The notes under the pieces were generated by a model. The model was not told where the DNA came from. It saw only the letters and a list, made by a program, of their open reading frames with translations, and ran no database searches. From assembly GCA_003279635.1 (NCBI GenBank), contig QCHK01000002.1:1-64000 (forward strand): 64,000 nt of DNA, read 5' to 3'. Source of the DNA: Prochlorococcus sp. AG-402-B05 (lineage in GTDB: Bacteria > Cyanobacteriota > Cyanobacteriia > PCC-6307 > Cyanobiaceae). This document shows positions 18,394-27,072 of the stretch, one piece after another. The position numbers and the translations under genes were made by a program. Numbering within the stretch: position 1 is the stretch's first letter; every line of letters starts with the position of its first letter.

Positions 18394-21311
18394 TGAAAAT
18401 TTCAAAAGATACTTTAAAAAAAATTAAAGATTTAATTTCTCCGGATGAGAATCTTCAGCATAATGAACCTGGCTCTTTGATCTTTTCCGAACGAGAATCA
18501 CCTGGTAAATTTTTAGTTTTATGTTCTGGATCTGTTAGATGCATTGATGATAGTAAAAGTTTTAATTCTCTAACTCTCGCTAAGTTTGATTCTCCATGTG
18601 TTTTCGGAATCTCTAGCCAATTTGGATTGATTTTTAATGAGATAATAAGAGCATCTTCTTCTTGCTCATATTATCTTGTTGATTATGAAAAAGTTGATTT
18701 ATCATTACAGTTTGAATTGCGAAAGATAAGAAACAATGTTATTTCTTGTTTTGAATCATTATATATATATAATCTATCTTTAAAAAAAGATATTTTATCT
18801 GATTTAGAGACAAATAACTCTAACGATTTTTATAAGAAGCTATATATCTACGATCATCGAGTTTATTCAAATTCTTCTGATGTTTTTATTTATGCTGATA
18901 AAGAAAAGAAAGGATTTATATATGGTCAGCAAATTACGATCGGCACGATAAGAAAATATTTTAATTCTGTTGACTTACCTAGGATTATTTGCATAGGAAG
19001 TAAACAATTTAATTCAAATGATGTTCCTTTAAAAAATATTATAAATGATTATAAACCTCAAAATAATATTGAATCAAAAAATAATTTAAAATCTAGTGTA
19101 AATGGTTCAAATAATAAATTTAACTCAAAGAAAAATAATATTCCTATTGATAAACTATGTGGATTTGTACCTGTTAGAGGTAGGGGAAGAGAAGAATCCT
19201 ATTTCGCATGCTTGTCTATGATTGTTGAATTTTATAAATTACCAACTAGAAAAGATACTATTCAGAAGGCAGCGGAATTTCTTGATAAAAATAATAATGA
19301 GAGGATTCGTCAACTATTAATTGTATTAGATAACATTGGTATTAATGCTCGAACAGTTAGATTTAACAAAGATAAACCTTCTTCCATACCTTATCCATCT
19401 ATTTGGCTTGATGAGAAACAAACTTGTCATCTCGTCCTTTCAACTAATAGCAGAGAAATAGTTATTTTCTCCCCAGATACAGGCCTTAGTAGTTTAAAAA
19501 TAAGAGAGGCTAGTGAAAGATTTAAAGACTTAAATCTTATTATATCCATAAGTCTTGGATTACATGCTCCTAAAAAGCGATTTAATATTGCATGGTTATT
19601 ACCTTATCTTGGAAAATATAAGACTCAGCTTGTTGAAGTTTTTGCTGCGAGTTTTCTTAATCAAATATTTGCTTTAGCTACCCCTTTATTATTTCAGCAA
19701 ATCATAGACAGAGTTATAAGTAAAGGTGCAAATGAGGCTCTAACTCCTTTAGTGGTTTTAATGTCCGTATTTGTTCTACTTGAGATCACTTTTTCTTCTT
19801 TAAGAACATTTCAATTTGTTGAGATAACTAATAGAATTGATATAAATCTTGGATCAACTATTTTATCAAGATTGCTAAGATTGAATGCAAAGTTCTTTGA
19901 TACTCGTCCTGTAGGAGAATTATCTAGTAGATTAAATGAATTGGAGAATATTAGGAAATTTCTAACTGGTACAGCATTAACAGTTTTACTTGATTCGATT
20001 TTTTCTGTTTTATATATAGCTGTATTGTTTTTTTATAGTCCTCAGTTAACAATTTTAATTTTAATCTCCATACCTTTACTTATATTAGTTACAGTTGGGG
20101 CAACTCCAATTACACAAAAATTAATTAGACAAAGAGCAGAGGCTCAGGCTAAAACAAATGCTTATTTAGTTGAAATATTAGGAGGTATTCAAACTGTTAA
20201 ATTACAGAACTCTGAATTATCAACAAGAAGAGAGTGGGAGAATAGGCACTTAAATACTATAAATCAAAGCTTTAAAGCAATACTTGCCAATACAGCAAGT
20301 ACAAATGCTAGTCAATTAGTAAACAAAATTTCCAATATAGGAGTCATAGGCTTTGGTACATATCTTGTTTTACAGAACAAATTAACTTTAGGAGAATTAA
20401 TTGCATTTAGGATTATTAGTGGTAATATTACGCAACCTTTATTAAGGTTAGCTAGCTCGTGGCAAAGTTTTCAAGAGTTATCTTTGTCTTTACAAAGAGT
20501 AGGAGATATTATTAATCAACCACTTGAAATCAACGATAACGAAGATGCCAATATTATGATGCCTGAGATAAAAGGAGATATATCTTTTAGTGAAGTATCT
20601 TATGCCTACTCAAATACTGCAAAACCAGTATTATCATCTGTAAGTATATCTTCAAAAGCTGGTGAGTTTGTAGCTTTACTAGGTCAGAGTGGTTGCGGTA
20701 AAAGTACTTTATTAAAAATGATACCAAGACTTTATAATCCTTCTTCAGGTAGAATATTTATTGATAATCTTGATATTTCTAAGGTAGAGCTATATTCATT
20801 AAGAAATCAAATAGGATTTGTTCCTCAAGATTGTTTGTTATTTGAAGGTAATATATTTAGTAATATTGCTATTGGTAAGAGTAAAGTTGATAGTTCAAAG
20901 GTTGTTGAGGCGGCAAAACTTGCATGTGCGCATGATTTTATTATGAATTTACCATATGGTTATGGAACACCAATTGGAGAGAAAGGAAGTGGGTTATCTG
21001 GCGGGCAAAGACAACGGATTGCTCTTGCACGTATGTTGCTTGAAAATCCAAATATGGTAATTTTAGATGAAGCAACATCTGCATTAGATGTCGATACAGA
21101 AAGACAGGTTTTAGCTAATTTAAAAGTAAAATTTGCAAAAAAAACTCTACTGGTTATAACTCATCGTTTATCCACAACTTCAGATGCTGATAGGATTGTC
21201 GTTATGGATGCGGGGCGAATTGATTCTATGGGTTCACACTCTGAATTAATGAATTTAAAAGGAAGGTACTATGCATTGTATAAATCTCAATTTGGTGAAG
21301 ATGATAGCTGA
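18393..21311 (+). CDS. Type I secretion ABC exporter with cyclic-nucleotide-binding-like and degenerate C39 domains
   Basis: A 972-residue HlyB-type inner-membrane ATPase. Residues about 20-150 resemble a cyclic-nucleotide-binding fold (PGSLIFSERESPGKFLVLCSG). A C39 peptidase-like domain (about 255-390) keeps the His (H346) and Asp (D362), but the catalytic Cys position is Ser269 (motif EESYFACL in place of DCGxACL). It should therefore bind substrate rather than cleave leader peptides, as in HlyB. The transmembrane domain spans about 425-700. The nucleotide-binding domain has Walker A GQSGCGKST (about 764), signature LSGGQRQR (about 868), Walker B MVILDEATSALD (about 889) and H-loop THRLST (about 923). 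It overlaps its neighbours by one base on both sides (TAATG, TGATG). A TolC-like partner must be encoded elsewhere. Confidence 0.93.
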   Translation: MKISKDTLKKIKDLISPDENLQHNEPGSLIFSERESPGKFLVLCSGSVRCIDDSKSFNSLTLAKFDSPCVFGISSQFGLIFNEIIRASSSCSYYLVDYEKVDLSLQFELRKIRNNVISCFESLYIYNLSLKKDILSDLETNNSNDFYKKLYIYDHRVYSNSSDVFIYADKEKKGFIYGQQITIGTIRKYFNSVDLPRIICIGSKQFNSNDVPLKNIINDYKPQNNIESKNNLKSSVNGSNNKFNSKKNNIPIDKLCGFVPVRGRGREESYFACLSMIVEFYKLPTRKDTIQKAAEFLDKNNNERIRQLLIVLDNIGINARTVRFNKDKPSSIPYPSIWLDEKQTCHLVLSTNSREIVIFSPDTGLSSLKIREASERFKDLNLIISISLGLHAPKKRFNIAWLLPYLGKYKTQLVEVFAASFLNQIFALATPLLFQQIIDRVISKGANEALTPLVVLMSVFVLLEITFSSLRTFQFVEITNRIDINLGSTILSRLLRLNAKFFDTRPVGELSSRLNELENIRKFLTGTALTVLLDSIFSVLYIAVLFFYSPQLTILILISIPLLILVTVGATPITQKLIRQRAEAQAKTNAYLVEILGGIQTVKLQNSELSTRREWENRHLNTINQSFKAILANTASTNASQLVNKISNIGVIGFGTYLVLQNKLTLGELIAFRIISGNITQPLLRLASSWQSFQELSLSLQRVGDIINQPLEINDNEDANIMMPEIKGDISFSEVSYAYSNTAKPVLSSVSISSKAGEFVALLGQSGCGKSTLLKMIPRLYNPSSGRIFIDNLDISKVELYSLRNQIGFVPQDCLLFEGNIFSNIAIGKSKVDSSKVVEAAKLACAHDFIMNLPYGYGTPIGEKGSGLSGGQRQRIALARMLLENPNMVILDEATSALDVDTERQVLANLKVKFAKKTLLVITHRLSTTSDADRIVVMDAGRIDSMGSHSELMNLKGRYYALYKSQFGEDDS

Positions 21312-22924
21312 TGAAAAGAAAATATTCAAAAAGCTATTTTTTAACAAAATTAATTTTTCATATTAAAAAGAATATAAGGTTTTTAAGATTTAACTTTAGG
21401 AGGTCTTTATCAAAAATAATTAAGTTAAATTTTTATAAATTAATTAAAGGTTTTAGTATTTATATACGTACTTTAAAATTAAATCTAATATTACCCTTTT
21501 ACACTAAAAAAATCATAAGATTTTTAAGGTATAATTTCATTAAGTTATTAATAAAAATAAAAAAATTAAACCTTATTAAATTAACTAAAGGTATTAAATA
21601 TTTTCTTTCTTATTTAAATTTTTATGTTAAGTATTTTCTGGGTAAAAAGCATTTAAAATATGTTTATTCTTTCTTTATTTGTCTAGATAAAATTAGTTAT
21701 TACCTCTATAAATTACTATCTTTATTTATCCAATATTTAAGAAGTTTTATTTTTCATCTGATTAGATTATATATAAAAATATTCAAAAAATTAAAAATAA
21801 AAATATTAAAAATATTAAGAATTTTAAAAATTATTTCTCCTAGAAAAACTCAACCTGAAATTAATGATTCAGAAGTTATTGATTTAGGTCTTTTACCTCC
21901 GCCACCGATTTGGTCAAGAATATTTATTTGGACATTAAGTTTAGGTAGTATATTTTTAATCACGTGGTCATTTGTAGCTAAAGTAGAAGATACTGTTACT
22001 GTTACTGGTGAAATAACTACTATAAAACCTAAGGTTGTAGTTAATTCAACCGATCAAGGTGTAATATCAAGAATCTATGTTAAGCCAAATCAGCGAGTTG
22101 AAGAAGGAGATTACTTACTAAGCTTTGAGGATGAAGAAACTAAACTTAGAATTAATAGTGCAAGAACAAGATTAGATTTGCTGGATTCAGAGGCTAAAGT
22201 TATATCTGATGATTACTTAATTAAAATGGAAAAATATAATGAAAATTATAAGGTGCAGTCATTATTATTTCAGAAGTTAAAGAATCTGTATATCGCTGGT
22301 GCTATAACAGAGTTTGAATATTTAGAAAATGAATCTAAAGTTAATCAATTATTATTAGATATTAAACAGTTAAAAATACAGTTCGGAAGAGATTTAATTA
22401 ACAATAAAAAGAGCACTCAGGAAATCAGTTCCTTGTTACTTGAGTTGTTAGAGAAAAAGAAAAGATTCAATATTAAATCACCAATTACAGGATATATTTT
22501 AGATTTAAAATATCAAACAGTTGGTCAAATTGTTAAGAGGGATGATCAAATAGCTTCAATTATTCCGGAAAAAGATTTTATCGCTAGAGTGATGATACCT
22601 TCTAAACTAAGGGCTCCAGTATATTTAAATATGAGTGCAACGGTAGAAGTTGATGCTTTTCCTTCAGGAGATTTTGGATCAATTAAATCAGTTATTACTT
22701 CTCTATCTCCTACCTCTACCTCTGTCTCTAGGCAAGAAACTCAAAGGTCATACATGGCAGATTTATCTTTGTTAGGTGCTGAGTCACCAGAAAAATTAGA
22801 AATTTCAGAACTAAGACCAGGCATGTCTATTATAGCCAAATTAAAACTAAGGAAAAAACCTGTGATAGCATCTATTTTTAATATTCTTAGTGATTTATTT
22901 ACACCACTTTCTGAAGAGAAATAA
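21311..22924 (+). CDS. HlyD-family membrane-fusion protein with a long cationic N-terminal extension
   Basis: A 537-residue periplasmic adaptor for the preceding ABC exporter. The HlyD core starts at about 180: a proline-rich lead-in (LLPPPPIWSR), one membrane helix (about 203-223), a biotinyl-lipoyl-like half (GEITTIKPKVVVNSTDQGVI), a coiled-coil arm (about 270-400) and the second lipoyl half (KSPITGYILDLKYQTVG). The first 178 residues are unlike the family's usual short N-terminus. They are nearly all Lys/Arg plus Ile/Leu/Phe/Tyr with a single acidic residue, encoded by extremely AT-rich DNA. Residues 20-52 and 67-99 form an imperfect internal repeat (IRFLRFNF / IRFLRYNF). The extension may associate with the inner membrane or bind the acidic substrates. 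The ATG overlaps the ABC stop codon; a later start would remove the extension but none is clearly better. Confidence 0.9.
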   Translation: MKRKYSKSYFLTKLIFHIKKNIRFLRFNFRRSLSKIIKLNFYKLIKGFSIYIRTLKLNLILPFYTKKIIRFLRYNFIKLLIKIKKLNLIKLTKGIKYFLSYLNFYVKYFLGKKHLKYVYSFFICLDKISYYLYKLLSLFIQYLRSFIFHLIRLYIKIFKKLKIKILKILRILKIISPRKTQPEINDSEVIDLGLLPPPPIWSRIFIWTLSLGSIFLITWSFVAKVEDTVTVTGEITTIKPKVVVNSTDQGVISRIYVKPNQRVEEGDYLLSFEDEETKLRINSARTRLDLLDSEAKVISDDYLIKMEKYNENYKVQSLLFQKLKNLYIAGAITEFEYLENESKVNQLLLDIKQLKIQFGRDLINNKKSTQEISSLLLELLEKKKRFNIKSPITGYILDLKYQTVGQIVKRDDQIASIIPEKDFIARVMIPSKLRAPVYLNMSATVEVDAFPSGDFGSIKSVITSLSPTSTSVSRQETQRSYMADLSLLGAESPEKLEISELRPGMSIIAKLKLRKKPVIASIFNILSDLFTPLSEEK

Positions 22925-22936
22925 TATATTAATTTT

Positions 22937-23158
22937 TTATTCTTGAATAGGATTGATAGTTTTTAGTTTTTCACTAATTTGAGCTGCCATGGTCTGCCTT
23001 CCAACAGTTAATACTTTAAGAGTATCCTCATGAAATCTTAGCTGTGCATCTGATACCTGCATTCCCCTAATTAATTCCTTGACTTCCTGAGGCAAGCTGT
23101 TAATATCATATTTCTTGCCTTCAAACGTAAGGATTGGTTTCTTGTTTGAATCAGTCAA
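22937..23158 (-). CDS. Small DUF6447-like protein
   Basis: A 73-residue soluble protein of the pattern KPILTFEGKKYDINSLPQEVKEL...QVSDAQLRFHEDTLKVLTVGRQTMA. I recognise it as resembling DUF6447, a short family of unknown function in marine cyanobacteria. The N-terminal half looks like a small beta-hairpin unit and the rest like a helix that could dimerise. It uses a TTG start and faces the hlyD gene with only 12 bp between their stop codons, so it is transcribed separately from the secretion operon. The function is unknown; any link to secretion rests only on position. Confidence 0.7.
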   Translation of the reverse strand: MTDSNKKPILTFEGKKYDINSLPQEVKELIRGMQVSDAQLRFHEDTLKVLTVGRQTMAAQISEKLKTINPIQE

Positions 23159-23622
23159 TTTATTTTTTAAAAATTTATAATACCATACATATCTATATGT
23201 TTACAGTTTCATTGCTAAAAGTTGTTATTACCACATAATCAGTCTTATTTAAGAATGTGGTTATTTATTTCTAGTTAGTTGATATTTCGTATAATAAAAG
23301 ATTTAGTCATATTTAAGAAGCTTAATATTCTTCTATTCTAGTTACCTTGTCTTGACAAAGTTGCAAAATAGGGAGGTCTACTTAGATATGAATTAGGTGA
23401 AAGTCTTTGAGAGTATGTTGGAATAGGAATTAAGATACCAATTAAAAATCAAAGCCAAGGATTAAATCATCGAAGTCTTTATCTCCACCTCCGTTTTTAT
23501 CTTCAAGCCCTATCCGTCTGTTTTTTGCTTAAATATTCTGCTTTCTTCCTTGAAGCAACCATCCGAAAATGGCTAAGTTGCTTTCTTTTAATTGATTATT
23601 TATGAATGTGCAACTTACAAAT
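23159..23622. other. 464-bp spacer between fabG and the DUF6447-like gene
   Basis: There is no intact gene longer than about 40 codons. On the minus strand, 23562-23442 shows a start-like ATG with 19 codons and then, one base out of frame, a tail reading GLEDKNGGGDKDFDDLILGF before a stop. This looks like a tiny frameshifted protein (see its separate entry). The right part lies downstream of fabG; the left edge should carry the promoter of the small leftward gene (AT-rich, TATTAT-like element upstream of its TTG). Confidence 0.5.
23442..23562 (-). pseudogene. Possible short protein split by a frameshift in an A-run
   Basis: On the minus strand, ATG at 23562 opens MVASRKKAEYLSKK..., which stops after 19 codons. 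A one-base shift at the six-A run in GCAAAAAACAG joins it to NRRIGLEDKNGGGDKDF followed by DDLILGFDF and a TAA at 23442. The tail has an ordered acidic/hydrophobic composition unlike random AT-rich sequence. It could be a decaying gene, a programmed frameshift, an assembly indel in the homopolymer, or chance. No good ribosome-binding site is visible. Confidence 0.25.
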
Positions 23623-24375
23623 TTAACTCATAACCATCCCACCATCAACCTGAATTACCTGACCGGTTATGTAAGAAGCCGAAGGATCCGCTGCTAAAAA
23701 CCTCACTGCCCCTGCAACATCTTCAGGGTTGCCGAATCGTCCAAGCGGGATAGCAGAAAGGATTGACTCACTATTCAGATTTTTTGTCATATCAGTTGAA
23801 ATAAAACCAGGGGCAACTGCATTTACAGTGATTCCTCTGCTTGCAAATTCTTTTGCAGCACTTTGTGTTAGACCTACTACTCCTGCCTTGGCTGCAGAAT
23901 AATTTGCTTGCCCTGGGTTGCCCATCAACCCAACTACAGAGGTTATGTTGATAATTCTTCCTTTTTTTTGTTTCAACATCTGCCTAGATACCGCTCTTGT
24001 GCAATAAAAAACACCACTCAAGTTAAGGTCTAAAACTTTCTTCCAATCGTCCGTTTTCATTCTCATTAAAAGGCCATCTTTAGTTATCCCTGCGTTATTG
24101 ACTAGAACATCAATTTTATTATTTTTCTCCAATACTGTTTTTATTAATTCATTTACCGAGTTTTCATTAGAAATATCAGCTTGAAGAGGGTATGCCTTCC
24201 CTCCAAAGGAGTTTATTTCTGATACGACTTTATTTGCATTCTCCAAAGATGAAGAATAATTGATGATTACTTCTGCTCCTTCCTTCGCTAGAAAAATTGC
24301 AATAGCCTTACCAATCCCCCTGCTTGCACCAGTTACAATTGCAGTCTGACCTTCAAGTAATTTTGATAATGTCAT
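23623..24375 (-). CDS. fabG: 3-oxoacyl-[acyl-carrier-protein] reductase
   Basis: A 250-residue short-chain dehydrogenase that reduces 3-oxoacyl-ACP with NADPH in the type II fatty-acid elongation cycle (cytoplasm). The nucleotide-binding TGASRGIGKA motif is at about 14-23, NNAGIT at about 92, the catalytic Ser in NITSVVG at about 144 and the YSAAK Tyr/Lys pair at about 158-162. It ends with the FabG-type tail (SASYITGQVIQVDGG). Length and motifs fit FabG rather than a generic SDR. It points away from ispD across a 159-bp divergent spacer that must hold both promoters. Confidence 0.95.
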   Translation of the reverse strand: MTLSKLLEGQTAIVTGASRGIGKAIAIFLAKEGAEVIINYSSSLENANKVVSEINSFGGKAYPLQADISNENSVNELIKTVLEKNNKIDVLVNNAGITKDGLLMRMKTDDWKKVLDLNLSGVFYCTRAVSRQMLKQKKGRIINITSVVGLMGNPGQANYSAAKAGVVGLTQSAAKEFASRGITVNAVAPGFISTDMTKNLNSESILSAIPLGRFGNPEDVAGAVRFLAADPSASYITGQVIQVDGGMVMS

Positions 24376-24534
24376 AATCTTATGATTTTAAAATCGTTAG
24401 AATCCGATAGTTATTTTATTTAACTTACTATTGAGTTACTTGCTTTTTATAAAGACTTTAAGCTCAGCCAGTAAAAATAGTTATTTTTACTGGTCGAATA
24501 TATTGAATAAATAATCAATGAAGGGGGATCAGTT

Positions 24535-25212
24535 TTGCATTTGTTAATTGCGGCGGCAGGAAGTGGAAGTCGAATGGGTGCTGATAGAAATAAACTCCTT
24601 TTGAAGGTTGCAGGTAAGACGGTTTTAGAATGGACTCTAAAAGCAGCTTTCGAGGCTAAAACAATTTCTTGGATTGGAATTATTGGACAACCCAAAGATA
24701 AAAATCCCATTTGTTCAATTCTTGATAACTCAGTAAAGGCAGTTCAATGGATCAATGGAGGATCAACAAGACAGCAGTCAGTTCAACTGGGATTAGCTGC
24801 CCTTCCAAATGATGCAAAGTCTGTGCTGATTCATGATGGAGCAAGATGCTTGGTGAGATCATTCGTTTTTGATGAGATCTCAAAGATTGTTTCCAAGGGA
24901 CAATCTGTTATTGCTGCTTCACAAGTCACTGACACCATAAAAAAGGTTGATATAGATGGTGAGATTATTGAGAGCCCTCCTCGCTCAGATTTATGGGCTG
25001 CGCAGACACCTCAGGGTTTTCCAGTAAATAAACTGAAGCATGCTCATAGTGAAGCAATCTCCAAAGGATGGAATGTAACCGATGATGCATCCTTGTTTGA
25101 ACGTTTAGGATTGCCAGTGAAAATATATGATGCAGGACCTTCAAATATTAAAGTGACAACTCCATTTGATCTCGTAATAGCAGAGTCTTTATTGTCTACT
25201 TTAAAAGACTAA
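24535..25212 (+). CDS. ispD: 2-C-methyl-D-erythritol 4-phosphate cytidylyltransferase
   Basis: A 225-residue enzyme of the MEP isoprenoid pathway that makes CDP-methylerythritol from MEP and CTP, supplying precursors for carotenoids, phytol and quinones. The N-terminal [18 protein letters not shown] is the CTP-binding loop; DGARCLV and the C-terminal VTDDASLFE are family motifs. Translation appears to start at TTG (24535), preceded by AAGGGGG about ten bases upstream; the ATG at 24518 is out of frame. The last 17 bp overlap the 3' end of the convergent LD-carboxypeptidase gene. Confidence 0.95.
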   Translation: MHLLIAAAGSGSRMGADRNKLLLKVAGKTVLEWTLKAAFEAKTISWIGIIGQPKDKNPICSILDNSVKAVQWINGGSTRQQSVQLGLAALPNDAKSVLIHDGARCLVRSFVFDEISKIVSKGQSVIAASQVTDTIKKVDIDGEIIESPPRSDLWAAQTPQGFPVNKLKHAHSEAISKGWNVTDDASLFERLGLPVKIYDAGPSNIKVTTPFDLVIAESLLSTLKD

Positions 25213-26071
25213 GGCTCCCTTTGTCGCCATTCAAGATGGCTTGACTACCTAGTGGAAGTGATGCATTCCCACAGCAGTGTCCAATAGGCAGACTTGAAAC
25301 GATTGGGATTTTAAGGTCTTGTGTTCGGTCTTTGAAAATATCAAGAAGCTTAAACGTCTTTGATTTGTCGACGTCCTTCTCATTATCACAACTTGTAAAT
25401 GAACCAAAACCCAGTCCAGATAGCTGATGTAGAACTCCAGCCAATCTTAAGTGAGTTAGCATTCTGTCAATTCTGTAGGGAGCTTCTCCAATATCTTCGA
25501 TGATTAGAATTGATTTTTTGAAACTTGGGAGATGTTCAGTCCCAATTAAGTGAGTCAGGACAGTGAGGTTGCCAACTATCAGAGGCCCCTTTGAAATTCC
25601 TCCCCCCCACGGCTCCCCATAAATATCTGGTACGCAATTGCCAAACAAAATTGATTTAAGCCTGTCTTTACTCCAATCTGGTTCGGAACCTAAAGTTGTA
25701 ATTAGTGGACCATGAATGCCTCCTTGAAACCCACTGGCTAGCCGCGCAAGAAGTAGGGAAGTCAAATCAGAAAAGCCTATCATCCAACCTTCTTTCCATG
25801 GTTGTTGTTTTTCTAGCAATCTTGCTGATCCCCACCCACCTCGAGCAAAAGCCAAGAGAGGGTAATGATTGTTTGGGTGTAATTCATTAAATCTAACTTC
25901 ATCATTACCTGCTAAATAACCCCATGACCTATCTATTTCATCGAAATGGTTACATATCAATCCCCATTCCTGAAGGACTTTGATCCCGGAGTGAAGATCT
26001 TCTTTTTTAGTTATTGGTGAACTTGCCGCAACTATGTGGAAATGATCTCCTTTCTTTATAGGTTCAGTCAT
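25196..26071 (-). CDS. ldcA: LD-carboxypeptidase (peptidase family S66, LdcA-like)
   Basis: A 291-residue member of the muramoyl-tetrapeptide carboxypeptidase family, which removes the terminal D-Ala from murein tetrapeptides during peptidoglycan recycling. The pattern starts [10 protein letters not shown] and continues with the [13 protein letters not shown] motif carrying the probable nucleophilic serine, GFSDLTSLL, the IHGPLITTL segment, and an [21 protein letters not shown] stretch (cut here at Leu-Ala-Gly). Length is normal. It lies 25 bp downstream of the ubiA gene in the same direction and probably shares its transcript; its end overlaps ispD by 17 bp. Confidence 0.88.
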   Translation of the reverse strand: MTEPIKKGDHFHIVAASSPITKKEDLHSGIKVLQEWGLICNHFDEIDRSWGYLAGNDEVRFNELHPNNHYPLLAFARGGWGSARLLEKQQPWKEGWMIGFSDLTSLLLARLASGFQGGIHGPLITTLGSEPDWSKDRLKSILFGNCVPDIYGEPWGGGISKGPLIVGNLTVLTHLIGTEHLPSFKKSILIIEDIGEAPYRIDRMLTHLRLAGVLHQLSGLGFGSFTSCDNEKDVDKSKTFKLLDIFKDRTQDLKIPIVSSLPIGHCCGNASLPLGSQAILNGDKGSLSLLK

Positions 26072-26096
26072 TTGCGAATCTTGGTCAGTACATTAA

Positions 26097-26987
26097 TTAA
26101 ATAATCTTGCTGAAGATCATGCCAAGAAGTAATAAGCTGCCAAGTCTCACTTGATTGCTGAAATGCAAACCTGAAGTCTTAATACCTTTTGATTTTGAAC
26201 TTAATAAGAAAACCTCTCTTTGCATTCCTAAAGTAGTTATCAACCAAAAAGGCCAATATATTAATCCTAAATTTGCTTTAAAAGCAGCAAGAGCTAGAAA
26301 AATACAAGTTAAAAAGTAGCAAAGAGAAACTGTTTTTAATGACTTTCCCCCGAGACTGATCGCACTGCTATTTAGACCAATTACTTTGTCTTCACTTTCA
26401 TCTGCCATTGCATAAACAGTATCAAAACCGAAAGTCCAAAGAATAGTTGCAAGCCAACAAAATATTAATGTTACTCCTCCTGCTAAAGAAGATTCACTTG
26501 CTGCCCAAGGTATTAAAATTGAAAAACCCCAGCAAATAGAAAGAATAAGTTGGGGATATTGAAACCATCTTTTCGCTGATGGATATAAAAGAATAAAAGG
26601 TAATGATAGGGATGAAAGGAGAAGGCATAAATTCCTACTTTCTTGTGGGATTGAAAGAACTATAAATAGACTAAAAAATAACATTAAAATTAGTAGTATC
26701 CATGCTGCCTTTAGAGATACTTTTCCATTGGCCAATGGTCTCTCTTTTGTTCTTATTACCTTCTTGTCAAACTTTCTGTCCCAAATATCATTAGCGATAC
26801 ATCCAGCACCGCTTACAAATAATCCACCTGAAATTATTATTCCCAAAATCAATAGAGAAGGAGGGGCTGCAGGAGTTAGCCAAAGAGACCAGCCAGCGGG
26901 AATGAGAAGTATCAATCTTCCGCTGGGTTTGTTCCATCTAAGAAGTTGAAAATAATATCCCATTTTTTGGGTAAAAAGATTATTCAC
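26097..26987 (-). CDS. ubiA: 4-hydroxybenzoate polyprenyltransferase (UbiA family)
   Basis: A 296-residue integral membrane prenyltransferase. Both Asp-rich motifs are present: NDIWDRKFD (about 66-74) and DTVYAMADESED (about 188-199), which bind the prenyl diphosphate through magnesium. Hydrophobic helices fill the rest. In cyanobacteria the UbiA homologue attaches the solanesyl chain to 4-hydroxybenzoate on the route to plastoquinone. The RTKERPLANGKVS stretch is typical of UbiA proper rather than of the chlorophyll or tocopherol enzymes. It is first in a leftward pair with the LD-carboxypeptidase gene and diverges from ppx. Confidence 0.92.
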   Translation of the reverse strand: MNNLFTQKMGYYFQLLRWNKPSGRLILLIPAGWSLWLTPAAPPSLLILGIIISGGLFVSGAGCIANDIWDRKFDKKVIRTKERPLANGKVSLKAAWILLILMLFFSLFIVLSIPQESRNLCLLLSSLSLPFILLYPSAKRWFQYPQLILSICWGFSILIPWAASESSLAGGVTLIFCWLATILWTFGFDTVYAMADESEDKVIGLNSSAISLGGKSLKTVSLCYFLTCIFLALAAFKANLGLIYWPFWLITTLGMQREVFLLSSKSKGIKTSGLHFSNQVRLGSLLLLGMIFSKII

Positions 26988-27072
26988 GAAAATTCAAATT
27001 GATAATGATTTATAAGGTCTTCTCAATGGGGTGCTGAGGGTGTCAGAGTATTGAGGTTAAACCTACTTATTT

